Assembly (NCBI GenBank): GCA_949825025.1
Contig: OX463784.1
Coordinates: 15,233,283 to 15,297,282 of the forward strand
Length of the DNA stretch: 64,000 bases
Origin: Siphlonurus alternatus
Lineage: Eukaryota; Arthropoda; Insecta; Ephemeroptera; Siphlonuridae
Direction of reading: 5' to 3'
Every line of letters begins with the position of its first letter. Position 1 is the first letter of the stretch. Below, one piece after another: positions 52,064 to 64,000 of this stretch. A model generated the notes under the pieces. That model saw only the letters and a program-made list of their open reading frames with translations. It searched no databases and was not told the DNA's origin. A program made the position numbers and the translations under genes.

Positions 52064-52934
52064 CTGTTAAAAATACAAAATTAATATCACTGTGGCGTCA
52101 ATAACACGTCACATTTGCATTTACGTGGAATTTATAATTACAAATTATTTCAATGTGTCACATTCAATGAGCATAACATTATTTTATAAAATATTTGCTT
52201 TTATAGCGATTATACAGACACATATTAACTCACATAGATATAAAGAATAGTACGTCAATATTTTTTATGTAAATAAAGGAGTGGCCTAACTCGTTAGATG
52301 AACTAGGAATTCCAATCACGCAACTACAATAATGTTAGGAATGCAAGTCCATAAAATCGCCGGAGGCATCCGATTGACCCCCACTTAATTTTCACACCTT
52401 TCAACATTCCTATCACACCCGGCATACATTAAAAACATTTAATAATATTCAATGTCACTTACCATCATTTTATTACAGGATTTAATTTGTTAAAATTGGT
52501 AAATAAATGCAAATTTTGCAAAATTTTGACGCTTTTGCACTTTTCAGCTGGAAGGAGTAAAATTATTGCGCTTTAACCCTTTCGTTCCTCATTTGTTTAG
52601 TGGGAAATTTAAAAACAATAACAAATGGTGAGTGGACATTTTCTAATGGATATATTTTCTTATTTTTTGACCTTCATGTAATTTCAAATTAATTATAATA
52701 ACATTAAATATTAATATAATAACATAATATTAATTTTAAAATGAAATAATTGCATCAAATTTAAAATGTAGATATACCACAGCTATTATTCAAATGCTGG
52801 GAACCTACTGTAATATTTTATTTTTTGCCTGCCTTAAAATAATTTGGTGAATGTATGATTTATGAGCGATTGCGTTACTTTCACAGATTTTTTTATGACA
52901 AAAAGAACACCACATTGAGTGTGTCCCAGTCATC
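52064..52934. promoter_or_regulatory. Divergent TRAPPC9 / MITD1 intergenic region
   Basis: The two genes are head-to-head, about 870 bases between the TRAPPC9 acceptor at 52064 and the MITD1 ATG. A TRAPPC9 5' UTR exon probably lies inside: the minus strand shows AAAATGATG then GTAAGTGAC at 52463/52462, and the first coding exon starts after TTTTTAACAG at 52063. A shared promoter region would then be about 52500-52900. No core element can be named with confidence. Confidence 0.4.
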
Positions 52935-55025
52935 ATGGGTGAAGCTGGAGGGACAGAGAAAGCAGCGATAACTCTCCTCACTCGAGCTGTAACTTTGGAT
53001 CAGGCTCATCGCTTCACAGAGGCCTTCACATGCTACCAAGAAGGAATAGAGCTTCTCATGGAGGCTATCAAAGGTGAATATGTTAAATATATCATGATGT
53101 TCTTGGGATATTATCTTGTCCAGAAAACACGTAAATTTATTGCTCAACTTATTAATTATAGAGCACAGTTCTGAAAATTTCACCTGATTAACAAATGGCT
53201 GCAGTATTAAGTACATTATTTTAAGTATTGTTCAACACATCATTTTCTGTATAATCATCTAATTGTCAGGGTTTGAAAAGCATCAACAACTGAACAAATT
53301 TACCATATCGTCCCTCGTCTTAATTGTATATATATTATAATGATCGAGAGCTATATATAACCACGATCATGTGCAATAATGAACTATACGTCACTCACTT
53401 ATACTATATACCAGATGAGTGAGCTGTAAATTGTTAAGACATAAAGCTAATTTTTGCACTCATATGAATATGATATAGCGGACAGCTCATTATTTCATTC
53501 AAGGTAAAGAAAACCACTGGAATCTGATCATTTTCTTCTTAGGCATGACTGACAAGGCCCGTGCTGGAGGTTTTCGCACCAAGGCTGGCACGTACCTGAC
53601 AAGAGCCGAGCAGATCAAGGCCCACATTGCCAGTGAAAAGGAGCGCGGCAAGTATACGGAGCACTACGCCATCGAGCACGGCTCTCAGGGTCACGGCTAC
53701 GGCTCCGTCATGGGCAGGTTTCTGGGACATGATGTAGAGTGGGTGGCTATTGATGACCCTTACATTCGTAAACCTTACCAGGTATGTCAAATAGAAACAA
53801 AAAAGGAATGACAAACCCAGGGCTAATCTTTAATCTTAGGGGGTATGGTCACCCCCATCCAGCTTATGGAGGGCTAATTCTGATTGGCTTAGAAAACCCC
53901 TTTTGTTGAAACGATCTCCTATTGACTAACAAGTTTTTTTTTTAACTAACAAACTAATAAATTAATTAACTAATTAATAAATAAATTAACTAATTAATAA
54001 TTTAATAAATTAATAAAAAATAACAAAAAATACTGAAAATATTATTTATTAAATATTTATTTATTTATCAATTATTTAATAAATCACTTTCATTTGTTTT
54101 GCCGCCACAGTGCCAGAACCTACTGCGTTTGTGTGAGCTGCTGGTGCTGAAGTGTCCTTCTTTGAAGACAGTCAAGCTGACGACAGGGGGGGACTCTGAG
54201 CCTGAGCAGATGAAGCGACTGTCGGATATCGCCTCCAGTCTCTCCAGCAGGGGCGTTACCCTGACTGTGACCCACTCATCAACCTTGCACGACAGGCAAA
54301 TCAGGTGAAAGACGAGCAAAGTATTTTAGAAATTAGAAATATTTATTTATAAGGCAGTATACAGTTAGGAGTTAGGACGTGATATTTGTCTCAAGAAGTT
54401 TTCTGGAAATTCTTTAATTATTTTACCCCTATCAGTAGCTAAAATATCAGGTATACAAATATGATCTAGTTTTTTGAGTTATGAATTTTTAAAGTTGACT
54501 AATTTAAACATGGGAGTTCCATTTCTCCATGTTAAAGTAGTCAACTTTAAAAATTCATAACTCAAAAACTAGATCGCATTTGTAAACCTGATATTTTAGC
54601 TACTGACAGGGAGTGTAGGGGAGAACATTTTAATTTTTTTTTCAGAATATTTGTGTGAGGGATTTTTTTTAACATTGGTGGCGTTATCTTACCCTTAATT
54701 AATTATATTTCATTGAATCAGATTATGTGATAATCAATCGAGTTTTGAAATTGTGAATATAAATTATAAATCTGTAATTATTAATTTATAAAATTTAAAT
54801 GCAAAAATAAAATAAAAAAAAAAAAAAAATGAAATGAAAGACACTCCAAATAATATTTTGATCCGCACATTCTGTTTCAGGCTAAGCAGTGGCTGGGTGG
54901 TAAAAATTGGCAGAGGTCTGGATTATTTCAAGTCTCCCGAAAATAATATGAGTATAGGATACTTTGATTTAGACTTAAGACCTTGCTTAGAAACTTCAGT
55001 AGATATTTTCTTTGTTAAATCCTAA
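52935..55025 (+). CDS. MITD1: MITD1, MIT domain-containing protein 1 (complete, 4 exons)
   Basis: MITD1 binds ESCRT-III subunits through its MIT domain and acts at the midbody during abscission; its C-terminal domain has a phospholipase-D-like fold that binds membrane. Exons 52935-53073, 53543-53781, 54111-54304 and 54881-55025 join in phase to give 238 residues, close to the usual 230-250. The MIT three-helix region is about residues 8-80 ([46 protein letters not shown]). The C-terminal domain is about 95-238 ([51 protein letters not shown]) and ends DIFFVKS. Start ATG is the first in the exon and fits the family. A truncated family E fold-back lies in intron 3 and a full one lies 260 bases after the stop. 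Confidence 0.96.
54426..54694. mobile_element. TTAA fold-back family E, left-truncated copy
   Basis: The left end is lost (starts near CCCCTATCAGTAGCTAAAAT); the right end GTGGCGTTATCTTACCC and TTAA (54695-54698) are intact. Located in intron 3 of MITD1. Confidence 0.65.
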
Positions 55026-55285
55026 TGTCCACGTTAAATTAAGAATTAAAATAGCAATCATTCAAAATTTCAGTTTCTTATCGGAGTTTTTAGACCAAAA
55101 TAACTACTGTATAATATATTGATGAAGTAATAAGTGCCCAAAATAAATTCCAAAGGTTATATACATTTTGAAAGTGTTACAAATAACTCAGAAAAAAAAA
55201 TTAAAAATGGTATTTACTTCATCACTGGTGGGCATACTGTTACAAATTCCTATAAAAACTTAAGTTTTTGATGATGGTATATTAA

Positions 55286-55632
55286 GGGTAAGGTAACGCC
55301 ACCAATGTTAAAAAAAATCCCTCTCACAAAAATTCTGAAAAAAATTTAAAATGTTCTCCTCTTTACCCCCTATCAGTACCTAAAATATCAGGTTTACAAA
55401 TACGATCTAGTTTTTGAGTTATAAATTTTTAAAGTTGACTACTTTAACATGGAGAAATGAAACTCCCATGTTAAATTGGCTAACTTTAAAAATTCATAAC
55501 TCAAAAACTAGATCGTATTTGTATACCTGATATTTTAGCTACTGATAGGGGGTGTAGAGGAGAACATTTTAAATTTTTTTCAGAATTTTTGTGAGAGGGA
55601 TTTTTTTTAACATTGGTGGCGTTACCTTACCC
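55286..55632. mobile_element. TTAA fold-back family E, full copy
   Basis: GGGTAAGGTAACGCCACCAA at the left, GGTGGCGTTACCTTACCC at the right, TTAA at 55282-55285 and 55633-55636. The arms are almost perfectly complementary, so this is the youngest of the three family E copies. Downstream of MITD1, possibly in its 3' UTR. Confidence 0.78.
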
Positions 55633-55636
55633 TTAA

Positions 55637-56093
55637 AGATCTAAAAATTATGATATTTTACTGAAAGATATATATAAAAAATAATTTTTAAATTTTGTTA
55701 TTAATATTTTAACATAAAAGCAAGCAGAACACCACTTATCTTGTTGAGCAAGAACTGCGGAATATCTGACTGCTTGGAAGTTTAAGATTTAGTGTCTCTC
55801 CATTTTTATGTTTGTATAATATAATATGATATTTATATGTATTGTATATACATATGTATTTATTTTTATTATTTATTCATTTTTTTTTTTTAGACTATAA
55901 ATAGTATAATGTTTTCTTTAATGAAAAATCTTGTAATTTATTTAATGAAAGAAAAGAGGACAGACAGAGGTCTTGTCTGTTCATTTCTTTCATTAAATAA
56001 ATATAAATAGTATAAATATATTAAATAATAAATACATTTGCACTCAAATTCCTCTGTAAAAAATTTAATGGCAAGTATTATAACTTGATAACC
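55637..56093. other. AT-rich spacer with a short hairpin
   Basis: No coding exon. A short hairpin sits at about 55918-56000 (TTATTTAATGAAAGAAA and TTTCTTTCATTAAATAA). Part may be the MITD1 3' UTR. Confidence 0.35.
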
Positions 56094-56096
56094 TTA

Positions 56097-56240
56097 AGCC
56101 GGTATTACATGATACAATTTTACATACAATTTTTCCTTACAATAAAATTTCATCTCCATACAAACAAATGGAGATGAAGTTTTCTTGCAAGAAAAAATTG
56201 TATGCAAGAACTAAAAAAATTGTATTGTGTAATACCGGCT
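56097..56240. mobile_element. Small fold-back element with TTA flanks
   Basis: Ends AGCCGGTATTACATGATACA and TGTATTGTGTAATACCGGCT are flanked by TTA on both sides (56094-56096, 56241-56243). Inner arms mirror AAATTTCATCTCC and GGAGATGAAGTTTT. A 3-bp TTA duplication is typical of PIF/Harbinger elements; that class is inferred. Confidence 0.65.
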
Positions 56241-56243
56241 TTA

Positions 56244-57836
56244 AAATAGCTATTTAGAATGCAAATAATATGCATTTATAAATGGAAAACTGGATGTGAT
56301 TCATGAAGGTAATAACTACAGAAAGACAGCCAGATTTTTCATCACAACTTGGGCAATCTTTCATCTTGAATAGCTACTGATATTTTCAGTGTATTTTAGA
56401 AAAAGTGATATTAATGACATGACGATTCAATTTAAAATTATTTTGAACTTCCTAAAATTACAAAAACATATAAAATAGTAAACTTAATTGACTAGTGCTC
56501 TTTACCACAGTTATATATATTTTTTATACAAATTTTTAAGATCCTAAAAAAAAAATTATAATACCAGGTTGCTTATTTTATAAATTTTACAAAAAATAAT
56601 TGAAGCAGAATTTTTTTAATGTATTACAATATGTTTATACACTTATATATAATATGATATAATAATGGATGAAATACAATCTGTACATATTTTCTTTAAA
56701 ATGTCATGGGTCTCTTTTTTTATATATTCCTTTCTTTCTTATATGTTCGTTTCTTTTTACATAACATGATTTAAATGCATCTTGACCTCAACTTGTTATT
56801 ATATTTCGAATGTATTTTTTTATACATATTTAAATTTAATTATAATAAAAAAAATTATTTCACAATATAATTTTTATTTATAATACAGTATAATAATTAT
56901 GAATATTTAAATAGAAATTTTTATAAAATTCTATTTAGCATTATTTTTTTTTAATAATTATGTAATAACATTATTAGACCAAGTTATATAAACAATAATT
57001 TTAACCAAATACTTTCATCATATTTAATAAAAAAAAGTTTTATCTACAGATTTATAATTACAAATTGGAAGGATATAGTTTTTACATGAATTAATATTTG
57101 GTTATAATTATTGTATATTTATATTTTAAAAATTACAATAGTATGAAGCCATGATGCTTACCTAATACATACATAAATTTGACTTTTATAATATAATATA
57201 AAAAAAAAAATCTAAACAAATGATATAAATGAATAATAAAAATTAATATACATAATATGATTAAAACACATTTGATGGAGCATTTAAACAAGCAAAAATT
57301 AGGATAAAAGTAGGATACAAAAAACAAATGGCCAGCTTTATTACAATGCTTTTTTTCTTCTTTTTTGGACGGAAGTTATTATATGGTTAAAAATTGTTTT
57401 TTTAATGCCTTTTTTTTTTTTTGTGAATTTTTTTATGGATGTGATTTCGTGACTGAGAAATTATTAATAAATGACAAATTAAAAAAATAATGTTTGATGA
57501 ATTTTTAAATGCTGTATTGACTTAAAATTAATACTAAAGTAATTGTAATGACTAAATTATGACCACTCCCATTTTATATATATAGTAGTAAAATTTAAAA
57601 TTTAATAAATCTGTTAAAACTAAGCTTTTTTTTTTTCTTACTAAAAACTAACAAGTAAGTTAAAATTACTTTAGCCCACTGTTATTTTGAAATATAAAAA
57701 AGATACATCAACAATCACAAAATCACAGCCATTTGAGCCTGAAACTTAAAAATGTTTTATTTATTTATTTTTATTAAAAATCAAACGACAACGTTTAAAA
57801 ATTAAGGAACATGCTCTCTTAGCTGATATAACTTAA
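56244..57836. other. AT-rich spacer without recognisable genes
   Basis: Very AT-rich, homopolymer-rich sequence with no credible exon on either strand and no repeat that I can link to the families above. Confidence 0.4.
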
Positions 57837-58183
57837 AGGCATACAGACCTCAAATTAAAAATTTGACAGTTATAAAGAGTTGCTTGAGTTGACAATCAAC
57901 ATTTGGATCATTTTTTCCGTGCGCGATGCAGCTGCATGAGCGGGGGCTGTAAAGTAAGGATGCAGGTCCTTGATGACGTCAAAATGACGTCACAACGCAC
58001 AACCATACATATACCGCCATGTTTTTTGACGTCATTTTGACGTCATCAAGGACCTGCATCCTTACTTTGCAGCCCCCGCTCATGCAGCTGCATCGCGCAC
58101 GTAAAAAAATTATCCAAATGTTGATTGTCAGCTCAAGCAACTCTCTGTGACTGTCAAATTTTTAATTTGAGGCCTGTATACCT
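57837..58183. mobile_element. TTAA-flanked fold-back with CRE-like motifs
   Basis: Ends AGGCATACAGACCTCAAATT and AATTTGAGGCCTGTATACCT, with TTAA at 57833-57836 and 58184-58187. Arms mirror GCGATGCAGCTGCATGAGCG and AAGGATGCAGGTCC. Around the centre are four TGACGTCA words. GC-rich inside, AT-rich outside. No ORF. Confidence 0.78.
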
Positions 58184-58187
58184 TTAA

Positions 58188-59027
58188 GGCTCTGTTTTTA
58201 TAATTATTCCTTCAACCCCAATCAGACTTTCATGATAATATTTATAATGTTTTCTGTTGTACAATAATTTTTTAAAGAGTACAAAAGGCCCTTCTTTTTA
58301 TATAATTATTATATTTAAAGGAAAAAACTCTTATTTACCACCTGTTTTTTTTTTTTTATCTATGGACAGATTAATGATGTATTCATGAAGTAGAGAAATT
58401 TTTGTAATAATTATAATTATGTAGTTATTTTTAAAAGACTCTGGACTAGATTTGAATAAAAAAATTATTTTGTATAAAATCTAATACAAATATTTTTTTA
58501 AATTTGTTATATGTATAGAAGGAAAAATATGATGAAAATTTTGTACACAATTAAGCAAATTTAATGTCCAGATCTTAACTATTAAATAGGCCTGCTGAAA
58601 AATATATTTATAGATTATATATTATATATAAAAAACGAAAACAAAGAGATGACATCATCTTTGATTATACAACTGCATAAAAGAACAATTGTAATGTAAT
58701 GTTTTTGTACATAACAAGTTCAAAGTGGCAAAACTCTACAAAATTATCAACTAGATATTCATGAATTTTTTTATTATTACTGTTTTATTATTTCTTGTTA
58801 TGTAGCGTACTTCAAAATGTCTATTACCATTTCTTTTTATAAGACAATAATAGATGTTTATTAAGCTGCATATAAAAGAATATTTAATAGAATATATTAA
58901 ATAGCCATGATGATTTCGGAGTCTATATTTTGCTTAAAATATCTTCAGCATAAATGTACAAAAATTCTACACTTAGATTGCTCTCTTATATAGTTTTATA
59001 CTCAAAGATGTAAATATTTTCTGCAAG
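58188..59027. other. AT-rich spacer, probable PI4KB 3' UTR
   Basis: No exon seen. The part next to 59028 lies downstream of the PI4KB stop on the minus strand and is its likely 3' untranslated region; several AATAAA-type words occur on that strand. Confidence 0.35.
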
Positions 59028-62897
<3,870 letters not shown>

Positions 62898-63090
62898 CTG
62901 TGAAACAAATATTTTGTTAATACCTTCTTTTAAATAAACAACAACTTACAAGAATTTCTATTATTATTATTATGAAGTAAAATAATAGTTAAATACAATA
63001 CTGTACAGTAAACATAATGCCACAAGTATCAATTCTTAATTATTGTAATTACTACCAGTACAGCGTATCAATAACAACCCTAGCCTTTAA

Positions 63091-63502
63091 AGGGGTACCA
63101 AAGTGAATACTTTTTTTACATGTTCGGGCAGCTAAGAATTATTCTATTATCTCTGTGGCTCAATGTTTACGTACGATGCCTAGTTATTTTACAATTAATT
63201 ATTTAGTTTGAAAAGTGAGTTTGAAAACCGTTGGTTGATGCCCGCGGCCGCAGCGGTCGGTGATACGACAAGAAGGGGGCGGGAGGAGGTTCCCCCCGAT
63301 TCGCGGGAGATTCTCGTCGTATCAGCGGCTGCTGCTGGAGCGCACTGACTTGAATCAACCAACGGTTATCAAACTCACTTTTCAAACTAAATAATTAATT
63401 GTAAAATAACTAGTCATTGTACGAAAATATTGAGCCACAAGGATATCAGAATAATTCGTAGCTGCCCAAACATGTAAAAAAAGTATTCACTTTGGTACCC
63501 CT
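63091..63502. mobile_element. MITE family B, full copy
   Basis: AGGGGTACCAAAGTGAATAC ends, TTAA on both sides (63087-63090, 63503-63506), long arms like the copy at 46123-46541. The GC-rich core (GATACGACAAGAAGGGGGCG...) is in the opposite orientation to that copy. In the leftmost visible part of a PI4KB intron, upstream of exon 62897. Confidence 0.85.
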
Positions 63503-63506
63503 TTAA

Positions 63507-63748
63507 ATATACATTTTTTAGGACAAAATCATAATTAATTGTTATTATTTTCTACAAAAGTTTTGAATAAAATACGTTTAAACAGCATTGTTATGTGTAT
63601 TTATAAAACAGGAAGGTTGGTTGGCAAAAGAAAAATTATTTTTAAAGTTTATTTTTATGAATCTCACACAGAATTAGCACAGGTTGTTAGTTCTATCATT
63701 GACAGGTAACACGTCACATGAAAAGAAAAATAGAGATCTGGCTTGAAA

Positions 63749-63780
<32 letters not shown>

Positions 63781-64000
63781 GGGCAAAAAAAGGCAAATAT
63801 TTACTGTACATGTTTAGTGAGGACATAAAGAACCAATAGAATGTGGGAGAATCACAGAAACAATAAAGTTTATACTGTATAAAAGGCATCTTTTATGAAG
63901 TTGATTTATTTTTTAATACTTGTCTCAAGGCATGTGACTAATTATGGTGTTGTTATTTCTATAAATTAAAATAAACTGTGGCTGCTGGTAAAGCCATGAT
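63507..64000. other. PI4KB intron sequence, no exon seen
   Basis: AT-rich with a long A-run followed by G-run at about 63747-63783. No acceptor/donor pair enclosing a PI4KB-like reading frame was found, so the next upstream exon is beyond the window. Confidence 0.45.

Noticed and set aside
52893..53216. Minus-strand 107-residue ORF opposite MITD1 exon 1
   Set aside because: Antisense to a confidently assigned exon, with no splice or family support.

Overview
This is AT-rich nuclear DNA from an animal, most likely an arthropod. Every recognisable gene is split into many short exons with GT-AG introns, and the introns and spacers are packed with tetranucleotide repeats, non-LTR retrotransposon fragments and fold-back DNA elements (MITEs). 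The best matches are conserved animal housekeeping genes. An insect, possibly hemipteran, is my guess from genome style only.

Layout, left to right. (1) 1-9535, minus strand: the 5' part of an unrecognised gene, eight exons joined in frame, running off the left edge; one intron holds a FoldBack-like element. (2) 9.5-18.9 kb: repeat-rich spacer with two GGATGC minisatellite blocks, a LINE reverse-transcriptase fragment split by a 1.5-kb repetitive insert, and possible spliced non-coding exons. (3) 18937-31383, minus: a complete UNC45 myosin chaperone gene, 19 exons, 959 residues. (4) 32723-33403, plus: two terminal exons of a small membrane protein, perhaps a receptor remnant. (5) 34222-52063, minus: a complete TRAPPC9 (NIBP/brunelleschi) gene, 24 coding exons, 1356 residues. 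(6) 52935-55025, plus: a complete MITD1 gene, four exons, 238 residues, divergent from TRAPPC9. (7) 59028-62897 and beyond, minus: the last five exons of PI4KB, with the lipid-kinase catalytic core.

The genes do not form an operon. Loosely, TRAPPC9 (TRAPPII trafficking complex), PI4KB (Golgi PI4P synthesis) and MITD1 (ESCRT-III in abscission) all serve membrane traffic, and UNC45 folds myosin; I draw no functional link from adjacency. For each gene I checked that exon phases join and that the protein length fits the family.

The distinctive content is mobile. At least six sequence-unrelated fold-back families are flanked by TTAA, one element is a hAT derivative with an exact 8-bp target duplication, and several elements are nested. 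I found no convincing new enzymatic or defence system. The most novel items are the unknown gene, the FoldBack-like element and the nested insertions. All coordinates were read by eye.
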